This document shows positions 1-11,304 of a DNA stretch of 64,000 nt, piece after piece. The stretch is from Kingdonia uniflora. Taxonomy: Eukaryota; Streptophyta; Magnoliopsida; Ranunculales; Circaeasteraceae. The notes below the pieces were generated by a model. It ran no database searches, had not been told where the DNA came from, and worked only from the letters and a program-made list of their open reading frames with translations. The stretch lies in contig JACGCM010001242.1 in the NCBI GenBank assembly GCA_014058105.1, positions 744,001-808,000 on the forward strand. Direction: 5' to 3'. Each line of letters starts with the position of its first letter. The first letter of the stretch is position 1. The position numbers and the translations under genes were made by a program.

Positions 1-3000
1 ATAGGTCATACGCATTCAATGTTATCTACATCCAAAGTCTTCTTCCTCTCTTCAGAATTAACTAGTTTGTTATGCTAAAAAAAACTCCAATATTAGGATA
101 AAGACACTTGGTACATGTACATTACCTATATTGTCGAGTTCGATAATATTTTTCTTGCACAACTCCAAATAAACTTCTTAATTGTCAAATTTGACAATAT
201 TTAATTTCAATAACATGATTTGGAAGCCATATTCCCGAATTTGACAATTCCCACTTCAAACCATGCATTACACAGAGCAATCTCAAATAGGTACAAGAGT
301 TAGAATAGGAGATACCCATTCACTATTATTTACTTCCAAAGAATTCATCCCCTCTTCAGCATTAACCAACTTCTTACGCTGAAAAAATAGCCAACATTAG
401 GATAAACAGTGAAATCAGCATTCCATAAAATTAAGAAGGACGAGGGGGGGAGTTTACGAGATGGTTTGTTTACTCCATACATCTCGTTGCTTTTTTCTTA
501 CACTTGGATGCCCAGTTCATTATCTATTCCAAAGACATAAAGGAGATGAGCTATATAACTCCAGTACATAAAAACTAACATTATGCTGGATGCAGATAGG
601 TATAACTGACCTTTTCTTTGAGGGCCTCTCTTAGGTCTATATTGCCTTTAGACTCATTCTCTTTATCTTCCTTGAGCTTTTGAAGCTGGTCATTTAGTAC
701 TGTGATTTGCAGATCGAAACTGCCAGATCCACCCCTTATTGGCATGGTATCATGGGCATTTGGAGATAGACTAGCATACTCATGATGCTGCAGAAGTGGT
801 AATTCAAGTAAAAAAAATATTAGAGAATATAAATTTTGAAGTAAAAATAATATAAGCGAAGTAAGATAAAAATAGTTGTAATATGTACTAACCGATACAT
901 CATATTGTTCAGCAATATCTTCATATTGGTGTATGGGGGTATCACCATGCTCATTGACACTGGCTTCCTACCTTTGATGAATTCCAACATCATCATCTGC
1001 AGCAAGGTCAACAGTAATGGGACATATCATAGTCTACGAGACAGAGGCAAACCACTCCAAGTATCCCTCTGTACATACTAGAGGCCCCTCTCGTACCCTC
1101 CGTCCCCTATCAGCCTTCTTCAAAATGAACTTCTTCCACTTTTGGGCAGAGAAGCAATCAACCCACACATACTTAGGGTTGAATTTCCTCTGATCTTTTG
1201 CGTTCCATAGGTTGGAAACCTCTGTCAACAGTCACTTTACGGGGATACCTTGTTCCCGATTAAACTGCCGCACAACCCTATTTGGGTAGTAGGGTTGAAC
1301 ATGATTTGGACTTGCTAATGCACCATAAATAAAGTGACCTCCTTGAATGCATGTGCAGAATCCTTTTTATCTCTGTATGGGTCCCATATAACCTACGTGA
1401 AAAATGAATTAAATGTATTATGTACCATTAAGTTGAATAATTTTTCCAGTAGGCCAGAGAAAAATTTAACAACATTGCCGAATTCGACAATATTATAGTG
1501 GACTGGTAGTTATTGAGATAGAATATTATCGATTTCGACAATTTACCATGTTCATTTCAACAAATTTGCATATGCACAACTAAAGAAACCTGAATAATTG
1601 GTCAAATCGACAATATTATATGTATAATAGTAGATGTACGTAGTCAATATTGTCGAATTTGACAATTATTCCATTTTCTTTAGTTGTGAATATGCAACAT
1701 TGTCGAAATCGACAATATTGAAGCAGTATAATCTACTAACTCCAAGTGCAATATGATACAGGACTGTAGCAGGGCAATAAACTTATATTCACCAATTTGT
1801 AGTTGTCCAATACCTCCCTAAACTTGAGAAAGTTGTACCACCGTATCTATCCGTAACAGATACATCCCATTTCCAACAAGTACAGTGCTCGCATGCATCA
1901 GAGTCCATCTCCTTGGGGATCCCATCAAGCTTTGAGAAATGTGCAAAGATCTACGACTACATGTATATAGATAAACAAAATAAAATTAGTAGAGGTTCAA
2001 GCCATATGTAAAAAATAGTTACATAAATGAGTACAGAATCACCTCGAGTAGCGTGGTACAGTATGCAAATTGCCTCCCATCATCTTGAGATACTGTACCC
2101 AGATTGTAATATGTATGGGCCAGAACTGCTGATCCCCATAACCACTTATTTGCCACCTTGTCCTTGGCAAATAGGTCAAGGTACCATGTATTGATATTTG
2201 TGCCCTTTTTCATGGGAAATAGAAAGGACCCAAGGACATACAGCATATAAGCACAAGCAACAGACCTAGCCGTTAGCCCCTTCTTCTTCTTCACAGGTGC
2301 AGCGGTACCGTCACTGAGAACCTTCTCCAACTTGTATGCATAGTATTCTTTAAGTTTCTTCAGTGAGAACGAATTCCCAGCACCCCCAACTTTTAAAGAC
2401 TTGAATGCATTTAAATCCTGCAGGAGGTTGTTCTGGAAAACCTCCAAAAGCGTAGGGAATCCCCAGGTACCACCAATGACCGTGACATCACTATCTGCAG
2501 GCAACCCAACCATTGCTCCACATCATCCAAAGTTGGAGTCATCGCGCCCCATTTGCAGCCGGAAAAACTATTAGTTTTCGGCTGCCAACGTTCGGCAAAA
2601 TCAAAAATCAGTGCAGAGTTGTAAGAGTTATAGGATATGGCACCAATCCTATCCAAACCCTTCAACTTAACAAAATTTTGGACCACTTGTGGTTCCTTTG
2701 TAAGGTCCCACATAGACTATGATGGTGAACACGAATGGGAAGCTTCTCCTGAACAATAATAGTTATTATGCCAACAAAATGTAACTATCAATAATAGGAA
2801 TAACAAAACATAATTAAACAAAAGATTTTATTAAACAATATACCTGCCCTAGTACAATCTACCTCGCTCTATAGAACCTGAAGCTCCTAAGTAGGCTTTT
2901 ATCACTAGGGCCTACGTCTTCGTTGCTTGTGGCCCCCTCACCTTTAGAATACCCCCAACAATAGGAATATTCACATAGAATCAGGGGAAGCATTTGGGAG

Positions 3001-3291
3001 TGGTGGTTAAGCTCCCAAAGTAGCTTGGGCAGATTCAGTCTAAAATTCTAAACCCCAGGGAATATTTACAGCATGTGCAGACACAGCTTGAGCTCCCAAA
3101 GCAGCTTGGGCAGACTCAGCTGGAGGAATTGGTTCACTAATACCCTCATTGGCAGTGTCAACATTATTTGGAGGGACAACTGTGCTTGGGTCAATAGTCT
3201 TTCTCTTTCTTTTATATGTAAGTAGATCTCCTTCTCTGGCCAATTCTCTTTTTCTTCTATTAGAAGCGGTTGGAGGCACTTTCTCATTCAT
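1..3291 (-). pseudogene. Broken plant mobile domain (PMD) gene of a transposable element, 3' end possibly outside window
   Basis: The minus strand encodes a PMD (aminotransferase-like plant mobile domain) protein in pieces. An ATG at 3291 opens a basic leader to 3040 (NRRKRELAREG, YKRKRKTI). The domain core follows at 2713-2519 (WDLTKEPQVV, then ALIFDFAERWQPKTNSF and TPTLDDVEQWLG) and continues after a frameshift at 2518-2043 (GLPADSDVTV, WLWGSAVLAHTYYNLG), ending at a plausible GT donor. The next piece starts at 1950 after an AG (IFAHFSKLDG). A piece from about 1392 to 1040 reads VIWDPYRDKKD and YPNRVVRQFNREQGIP, which matches the conserved end of PMD proteins, with a stop and frame changes inside. 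A short charged, coiled-coil-like piece lies at about 755-610. PMD proteins are either nuclear host proteins of the MAIN/MAIL type or transposon cargo; the decay and repeat-filled introns argue for a transposon copy. Exon joins are not resolved. Confidence 0.75.
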
Positions 3292-3679
3292 TGTGTCCCT
3301 GTATATAATTTATTACTCAAAGGATCTGTATAAATGCACTTGGTAATTGTCGAGTTCGACAATATTATGTAAACATAAGTCCAATTATAGTTGGTAAATT
3401 GTCGAACTCAACAATACTCTATTTTAATAAATCCAAGTCAACAATACTATTGTCAAATTCGACAATTTAGACTTCTAAACATGGATAAAATAAAAGGGGA
3501 ATTCCATAATTGTCGAATTCGACAATATTATGTAACCATAATAACAATTACACTTCTAAATTGTCGAATTTGGTAATCTTTGATGTTAATAACTCAATTT
3601 TACTTTAATATTGTCAAACTCGGCAATTTTACAGTATAATTTGAGTTATTTATATTAAATATTGTCGAGTTCGACAATA
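129..3679. repeat. Dispersed palindromic motif ATTGTCGAATTCGACAAT in PMD-element non-coding DNA
   Basis: About a dozen near-copies of an 18-base palindrome lie between the PMD coding pieces and upstream of the ATG. Examples are 129-150, 181-200, 1474-1493, 1524-1543, 1647-1667, 1698-1718, 3345-3367, 3448-3468 and 3661-3679. The copy at 3509-3526 is a perfect palindrome centred on GAATTC. None of those listed falls in the recognisable PMD codons. Related half-sites recur at 11660-12560 in the second PMD-type element. Confidence 0.85.
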
Positions 3680-3879
3680 TTAAGCAGTTTTAATACCAAA
3701 TTGCATTGCACAAAGGGGGAGACAAGGAAATAGACAACAATTTTGAATGGTAATAGGATTTACCTTGAAGTAGACAGCAACCACCACTATCAATCATCAA
3801 GCTCTTCTCCAAAAGGAATGGACAATGTCTTTGAATTCAATTCTTTCTCTGAACCCCCAAATGGAATAATAAAGAAAAG

Positions 3880-4310
3880 GGCAGTCTCTAATGACGAGAC
3901 AGTGAGAGTGAGAGAGAGGGAGAGAGAGTGTGAGAGAAACTTAAACTGTTTACTAGAGTGAGAGAGACAGATTGAGTGAGCAAAACTGTTTGCGAGAGTG
4001 AGAGAGATGTTTGAAGGGAAATGGTTATTTGGTTTGTTTGGAGAGAGAAAGAGAAAGGGAGAGTAGGAGAGAGATAGTGGGGGAGACACAACATTAAATA
4101 TGAGTGACAGATGGTTTAAAAAAGGAAAGGGAAATGTCTACCAGCTAGAGAGAGTGGGGCAGGTAGGACCCGACATTTTTCTACCTCATTTCCCTTATAG
4201 GAAATCACCAAATTTTGAAAGCCACTCATCTCTATTAGATGAGTGGCTGTGGTTGAGTGAGACTTGAGTATCTCTAAATCCTCTCCCTATGTTAATCTCT
4301 AAATATTCTC
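3880..4310. mobile_element. GA-rich subterminal region and right terminus of the PMD element
   Basis: A GA-rich tract (3900-4085) precedes a terminal block at about 4210-4310. The block contains a hairpin (4221-4247, arms CCACTCATC / GATGAGTGG) followed by GAGTGAGACTTGAGT and CTCTAAATCCTCTCC. The same hairpin and terminal sequence occur, in opposite orientations, at the two ends of the element at about 10911-13252, so this is read as a terminal inverted repeat. The partner end lies outside the window or is lost. Confidence 0.65.
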
Positions 4311-5220
4311 CCTATGTCTCTAAACTTCACATGTTTCATGATGCTTATTGAACATGTTTCATGACTATGTTCATTACAATCAAGCCAAGAGAAGTAATAG
4401 TTTTAGTCACAGAACATCTAGTATAGGCAACTTGTCACCACCCTGTATAATCTCCGAGATCAATTCATGATAATAGTAAAGTTTGACATGTTGTTATAGG
4501 CACGTGTGATAGCGCGCGCCCGCCTACTAGTACAGCCAAACAGAACATGACAAGTGGTGTCCCCTCATTGGTTTATTAGTGTTGCACAGTTTAGAACTAC
4601 GCAGCATGATTATTTGACAAACCCACTTTGTAGGTCTTTGAACCGACCCACAAGGTGCATTTTTTTGGTCTGCAGGTTGCTAGCTGAATAAGACGACCTT
4701 GTTGCTGGGTGTTTGGTTGGGAGGCTTGAGGATCAATTGTTGCCACATAAGCAACCGACCTTACTACTGCCTATGCTCTTATATGGTGATTTGGCAATCA
4801 TTTTGAAACTTATTGTGCTTCTATATTTTGAATATTAATACCACTTTTCACTTTTCTCGATAGGTGACTGATTTGGAACCGGAGGTATTACTTCATTGGA
4901 TGGTAAAATTGATCTCATTTTTTATAATAGTGGGAATGTTAATCAGTTGTCAGTTTAGTCTTAATTTAGATACTCCGTCAAATAAAATTAAGGATAAAAA
5001 ATGCATAGTCAATTAGCTTAACTATAAATTCCAATCCAGCATTTATCTGGACTAATCAATACAAATCATGATATTTAATACAACAAATAAAGTTACTTTA
5101 AAAATAAATAGGGTTTCTGATGCATAAAGTTATGGCTTTCGCACTTGTCTCTAGTTGAAATAAATATTAATTATCTATCGTTATTCTTACTCTAATGATG
5201 GTGGCATCCTGTATTATTAA
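4311..5220. other. Intergenic, no gene recognised
   Basis: AT-rich sequence with no convincing reading frame or known repeat. A short alternating-CG run lies near 4512. The copia element begins at the right edge. Confidence 0.5.
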
Positions 5221-5404
5221 TGTAAAGTATATGCAAATTGAGTGTGTATCTCCTTGATTCTGGAGAGACTACACTTGCTATTATTTATAGTGAGAAAGTA
5301 CAACCCATGATCTACCACTAACCCCTATCTAGACATGATTACATGAGTTACATCTAGACATGATTACATGAGTTAATGATGGAGAAGTGGATGATGTCTT
5401 TACA
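5221..5404 (-). repeat. Ty1/copia 3' LTR
   Basis: 184 bp with perfect inverted ends TGTAAAG...CTTTACA. It matches the LTR at 10494-10677 with about 8 differences counted by eye (roughly 4%), so the insertion is not very recent. The element reads on the minus strand, making this the 3' LTR. No matching 5-bp target duplication is seen outside the two LTRs (left flank ATTAA, right flank TGCAT). Confidence 0.9.
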
Positions 5405-5419
5405 CCCTCCCTCAAACTC
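5405..5419 (-). other. Polypurine tract of the copia element
   Basis: On the minus strand GAGTTTGAGGGAGGG lies immediately before the 3' LTR, the place and composition expected for plus-strand priming. Confidence 0.75.
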
Positions 5420-6194
5420 AGTGGGTGTCTTGCACTCTGAGTTTGGTTCATAGAAAATGAAAACGTTCTGACGTAAGCGCTTTGGTGAACACATCAGGAA
5501 TTTGATCTTTTGTAGAGAGGAACCTCACATCCAAATCTTTACGTACGACCTTTTCCCGAACAAAATGCAAATCTATTTCAACGTATTTTGTTCTTGCATG
5601 AAATACAGGATTCGCCGTCAAATATGTAGCGCCAATATTATCACACCAAAGAAAAGGTGCATGCGGGATGAAGGTGCCAAGTTCTTTTATTAATGACTGA
5701 ATCCAGACCACCTCGGAAGTAGCATTCGCTAATGAACGATATTCTAATTTTGTGCTTGAACGAGACACTGTATTTTATTTCCGCGACTGCCAAGAAATGA
5801 GATTATCACCTATATAAATTGCGTAACCACCGGTAGACCTTCGATAGTCTGTCCAACCAGCCCAATCTGAATCTGAATATGCATGAATACACTTAGACTT
5901 GGAGGAAGAAAAACGAAGGCCATGATTAATTGTACCTTTTAAGTAGCGTAGTACCCTTTTAACAGCAAGCCAATGAAGATTGGTAGGATTTTGCATAAAT
6001 TGGCATGCCCGATTAATGGAGAATGAGATATCTGGACGTGTGAGTGTAACATATTGTAGAGCACCAACGATTTGTCAATATAATGTAGCATCCGACAAAG
6101 GATCACCATCAAAAAGTGATAACTTGGCTGTAAAGGTAATTGGAGTGTTGATTGGCTTACAATCGATCATAAATGCCTTTTCTAAAATATCAGT

Positions 6195-7010
6195 TGTAGT
6201 AGCCTACTCGTAGCCTTCGAACAGACAGCCGAAGCCCACTTCATAGCCTACTAGAATACATTGAACCCCTCTCGACCCCTAAAAAAGGCTCCTCAAAAAC
6301 CCCCCAGAGATGAACCTTTGACACCAACAGAACTTCGAGAACGGATCAGTACATTGCAACAGACATCCTTCGATCATATCTATATACGGTCGAAGTATAA
6401 AAAGACAGACAGCCATCTCACCGGACAGAACCTCGAGAATGAATTAACGTCCCAGCAGCAGGTATCCTTCGACCTCACTATCACGCGGTCAAAGCAAGAT
6501 AAGGCAGACAACTACCTCATCAGATAAGATAGCACATTGATTGGCCCGTGCATCTACAGAGACAAGCCCAACCACTGCGCCGTTCAGAACCATCACTAAT
6601 AAATGTAGCAGTAACAGTACCGACAAGACCAGCGTCCGTCACTCACCGGGATATTCTGACAACATAATCATGTAAACCGGACCCACACCTGGTAACTCAG
6701 CTCCCTATGCTTCTATAAATAGAGGAGAGGGGAACCCAGAAAGGGGTTAGAAAAATCTCCTCTGGTCTTCATATTTTTACCTTCGACCACCGAGAAAATC
6801 TGTACTCAAACCCTCTAATTTACTCTTTAGTAATATAATCTGTCTTAAAAATCCTCATCAGAGGTCGTAGAGAGTCACATTCGGGCCTCTACGCAAGTAT
6901 TTGCCTTTAGTTTCATCTTATCATTGGCCGATTACTTGTTCCCTTTGATTGAGGGTCGAGCTTAATTTGTAAGGATTGACTCCTCGTCCAAACGGAGTTA
7001 ACTCCCTACA
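6195..7010 (+). mobile_element. Nested 816-bp solo LTR inside the copia pol region
   Basis: The block starts TGTAG and ends CTACA, is flanked on both sides by the 5-bp duplication TCAGT (6190-6194 and 7011-7015), and interrupts copia coding sequence exactly there. A TATA-like CTATAAATAGAG starts at 6713, giving plus orientation, opposite to the host element. No internal domain, primer site or second LTR is present, so it is a solo LTR left by LTR-LTR recombination. Superfamily is not determined. Confidence 0.9.
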
Positions 7011-10000
7011 TCAGTTATATAACGACATTGGGAGAGGAGAAACCCATATGGTTGATGAATTACTTCAACTTCAAGAAAGAAATGGAGAGAACCAAGATCG
7101 GATATAGCAAATTATGTACTAAGCCATCGAAGAACCGTGGAGACAAAATCAGAATTGTTACCTGTAACCAAAATGTCATCAACATATACGAGAATATAGC
7201 AAGTAATACCTCGACAATTGAATATGAACAGCAAACAATCCGTGCATGAACCAGTAAAGCCTAGTTGATGAAGAAATGAACATAACCTCTCAAACCAAGC
7301 GAGGGGTGTTTGTTTGAGTCCATACAAGGATTTATGGAGCTTGCAAACAAATTGGGGTTGAGATTGATCTGTGAACCCATGGGGTTGAGTCATAAATACT
7401 TCCTCTTCTAGTCTTCCATGGAGAAATGTATTTTGGATATCTAACTGATGAATTTTCCAACCATATGAGAGTGCTAATGAAAGAACAATGCGAACCGTGG
7501 TAGCTTTGACAACTGGGCTAAAATTTTTGTGAAATCAATGCCTTCTAATTGATTAAACCCGCGAGCAACAAGCCTTGCTTTGTATTTGTCAATTGAACCG
7601 TCGGATTTACGCTTCAATTTGTAGACCCACTTAGATGTAACAAGGTTCATATTGGGTTTGTGAGGTACAAGAGACCAAGTATTATTTTTGAAAAGAGCTG
7701 TAATTTCCTTGCACATAGCTTCCCGCCATTGAGGATGTTCATTAGCATCTTTAAACGAACCAGGTTCTTGGGGACAATTACTCGTGGATGCCGAAAATGC
7801 TTGCAGAAGTGGATAACAACTCGAAATCATTGCTTAGAGCTTCCGAATACCATCTTTCAAACGTGTGTCCATCGGATGCGAATTAGTGGAGGAGTTACTG
7901 ACATTAGGTCGACGTCGCACATAAGTAATATAATGTGGAGATGTATGGATTCGTAAAGTATATGAGGAAGAAGAGAGGCCTGGAACTTCATGATTGGTGA
8001 GAGATGAATGTAGAGGAGACATATTTGGAGAAGCATGATGGGTAGTTAAAGGTGGAGTAGTGGGTATAATATTTGGTGGTTAGGCTGGTACTTGTAAAAG
8101 AAGTGGAGGTGATGTACAATCAAGTAACATATCAGGTGGTTGTGCAGATGTAGAATGTTGTGTATGTACTGATATTGGGGGTGTACGTGGAGCAGAGAGT
8201 AAATGGCAAAAATAAAAATCATGTTCATCAAAAATAACATCACGAGAGATAATAAGCTTCTTTGTTTATAAGTTGAGACATTGATAACCCTTGTGAGAGG
8301 AACTATACCCTACAAAAATATGTTTCACGGACCTATATGAAAATTTATGATTGTTGTACGGTCGAAGCAGAGGATAACACGTGGAACCAAAAACTTTTAA
8401 GAAGTTATAATCTGGAAAAACATGAAATAGTCGTTGGAGCAAAATTTTGTTATCAATTACTTGAGAGGGTAGGCGATTAATTAAATAAACTACAGTTTGA
8501 AAAGCATAGTTCCAGTATGCACGAGGCATATTAGCATGGACCAAAAGGGTTAGTGCAGTGTCGACGATATGACAATGACAGCGTTCCACCGAACCCTGTT
8601 GTTCATGTGTATGTGGACATGAAACACGATGATCAATTCCACACGAGGCCAAGTAAGATGATAGACTTCGGTATTCTCCTCCCCAATCAGTTTGATGACG
8701 TTTAATACGGGTTCCAAGAAGATTTTCAATTAATGGTTTAAATTTAGTGAACACGGGAAGAACATCGGATTTAACAACCAAAGGAAACAACCAAATATAT
8801 TTAGTAAAATCATCAAGGAAAATGACATAATATCTGTGACCACCAATAGACAAAAGTGGGGAAGGACCCCATACATCAGAGTAAAGTAAATCAAGGGGCG
8901 CATTGCTTAAAACATGAGAAGTAGTGAATGGCAGTTTAGGGGCCTTGCCCATTTGACAAGCTGGACATATCACAGATGACTCTAGACTCGAACTAGGTAG
9001 CTGAAACTTGGAAATAACTCGATGAATGGTGCGCATAGCTGGATGACCAAGCCTATTGTGCCAAAGAGAAGCAGAGCCTCGTTCACCGACAAACGCAGTT
9101 TTCTTAGAAGTACTGAACGAAAGAAAAGAGCTAGTTGGAAAATGATAAAGTCCATCATCACATTGGCCTCGAAGTATAGTCGTTTGTGTTGCTTGGTCCT
9201 TCAGACAAAAAAATTCAGGATGAAATTCAACAAAAACATTATTATCTCTGGTGAGTTTGGAAATTGATAAAATATTGTGATGAATTGATGGAACATGTAA
9301 AATATTGGTTAAAGATAAAGGCTTTGTAGAAATATTAATTTGAGAGGGGCCAATATGAGAGATTCTCAAACCTGATCCAACACCGATAGTTACACGATCT
9401 GATCCTTGATATTCATGAGGCAAGGCAAGGTTCTGAAGGTCGCTTGTTATATAGCAAGTAGCACCAGTATCCGGAAGCCATGAATTTGGATTGGTATTCC
9501 TTGAAATATAGTAAGAAGCGAACTGATAATCATCTTCAGGTTGATAACTGTGATTGAAGCGCTGACGACATTTTAATGCCGAGTGTCCCGGAATTTTGCA
9601 AACTTGGCATACTAAGAGCATTTTTCCTTGTTGACGATTGTTGGTATTACGAGAAGAATCCCAAGAATTAGAATATCCCCGACCACCTCAAGAATAATTG
9701 CGCCCCCGACCACGACCACGAGTGTTGTTGGAGAATCAGTTGGAAGAGGTGTTATTAGTTGGGCTAAAATATGTTGATGTTGTAATCTCATGAACAAGTT
9801 ATTGATCGTTATTTAGCCGGATTTCATGACTTAAGAGCATGCCATGAAGATCTGTGAAAGAAGTTGCGGTAGACCGAGTGGTGATGGACATGATGAACGC
9901 GGTGTATTCAGGGCCAAAACCTCTAAGAACATGAAGAATGAGGTTTTCTTCATCAACTACTTTTCCAATAGAGGCAAGTTGATCAACAATACCTTTAATC

Positions 10001-10475
10001 TTGAGAAGGTATTCGGATATGGAAAGAGATTATTTCCGTTGTTGTTGAAGTTGTTGCTTGAGTTGCATTACTCGAATGCCAGATTGATTGCAATAGGTAC
10101 GCTCGAGATTTGTCCATACCTCGTAAGCAGAGGTGAGCCCAACAACATGGGAATGAACTAGCTCGGTTAGAGAAGATAGGATCCAACTAAGAAGCAGTTG
10201 ATCCTTGCGATACCAATTGGTATATGCCAGATTTTGTGTACCGGGAACACTATCTTTGTCCGATAAAAATTGAGTTTGATACGAAGATGCATCAGTGACA
10301 TGGTCGTAGAGATTGTATCCTTTCAGTAGTGGGATGAACTGTGACTTCCAAAGGAGATAGTTTGTCTTGGATAACTTAATTGGAAGGAAGGGATGCACGT
10401 TTGGAGAAGAAAAATTTGAGAACTCGAGAGAAGACGAAAAAGAAGAGGCTTGATTAGCCACAGTTGAACCATTTA

Positions 10476-10487
10476 GCTTTGACACCA
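10476..10487 (-). other. Primer binding site of the copia element
   Basis: TGGTGTCAAAGC on the minus strand, 6 nt inside the 5' LTR. It differs at two positions from the initiator-methionine tRNA complement TGGTATCAGAGC. The putative gag ATG overlaps its first bases. Confidence 0.7.
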
Positions 10488-10493
10488 TGTTAA

Positions 10494-10677
10494 TGTAAAG
10501 TATATGCAGATTGAGTGCGTGTCTCCTTGATTCTGGAGAGACAACACTTGCTATTATTTATAGTGAGAAAGTACAAACCATGATCTACCACTAACCCCTA
10601 TCTAGACATAATTACATGAGTTACATCTAGATATGATTACATGAGTTAATGTTGGAGAAGTGGATGATGTCTTTACA
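10494..10677 (-). repeat. Ty1/copia 5' LTR
   Basis: 184 bp, ends TGTAAAG...CTTTACA, partner of 5221-5404. It contains a tandem pair of ACATGAGTTA-type words near 10613-10650. Confidence 0.9.
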
Positions 10678-10910
10678 TGCATCCTCAGCAAGTTGTGAGT
10701 GCATCCCTGATTGTACCAAATGGCCAAAGACTCACTCTCCACCTAATGATGTAAACTTATAATCATTGAGGTCATAATCTTCAAGTATTTACTCTAAGAA
10801 ATTGATCCCCAAATCAACTTGTAACAATGTTATTAGTTGCTAATAGAAAATAGTATTCCACTTACCATGTCTATTTTAAAAATATTTCATTAGTTTTCTC
10901 CAATATCCCA

Positions 10911-11273
10911 GAACATAGGAGAAGATTTAGAGACATTCAAAAATGAGAAACTCAAGTCTCACTCAATAGGAACCATTCATCTCTATTAGATGAGTGACTC
11001 TTAAAATTAGGAATTCCTATATAGAAAAATAAAGTGCAAAAACTACTATGAGGTGTAAATGAGTTGTCAATCCTCTATCTCTCTCATCTCTCTCTTCAAG
11101 TGATGTCTCCCTCTCTCTTCTCTGTCTCAATTTCTAATTTAAAATCAAACCTCTCTCTCTCTTTTGCCCATTTATTTTCTTCCAGATCTATCACTCTCTG
11201 TGAAGAATAATGGAAAAAATTACTCTCTTCATTCTCTCTGCCACTTAATTTGTTCAAGATCATAACTTTGGAA

Positions 11274-11304
<31 letters not shown>

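Larger units (their letters stand above)
5448..10488 (-). pseudogene. Ty1/copia gag-pol polyprotein, decayed and interrupted
   Basis: Order on the minus strand is Gag, protease, integrase, RT, RNase H, the order of copia elements. Gag is 10488-10030 (KLSKTNYLLWKSQFIPLL). A frame from 9621 to 8266 holds a CCHC knuckle (CQVCKIPGHSALKC), the protease motif PDTGA (Asp about residue 51), the GAG-pre-integrase motif WHNRLGHP and integrase with Asp about 249, Asp about 312 and Glu about 346. RT pieces at 7830-7474 (SKWVYKLKRKSDGSIDKYKA) and 7393-7112 contain the catalytic YVDD. RNase H is at 5996-5448 ([18 protein letters not shown]). Frameshifts, stops and the solo LTR at 6195-7010 separate the parts, so the element cannot make a full polyprotein. 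Confidence 0.9.

Noticed and set aside
3743..4094. Open frames on both strands across the GA-rich tract
   Set aside because: They arise from simple sequence lacking stops and show repetitive RERE or SLSL composition.
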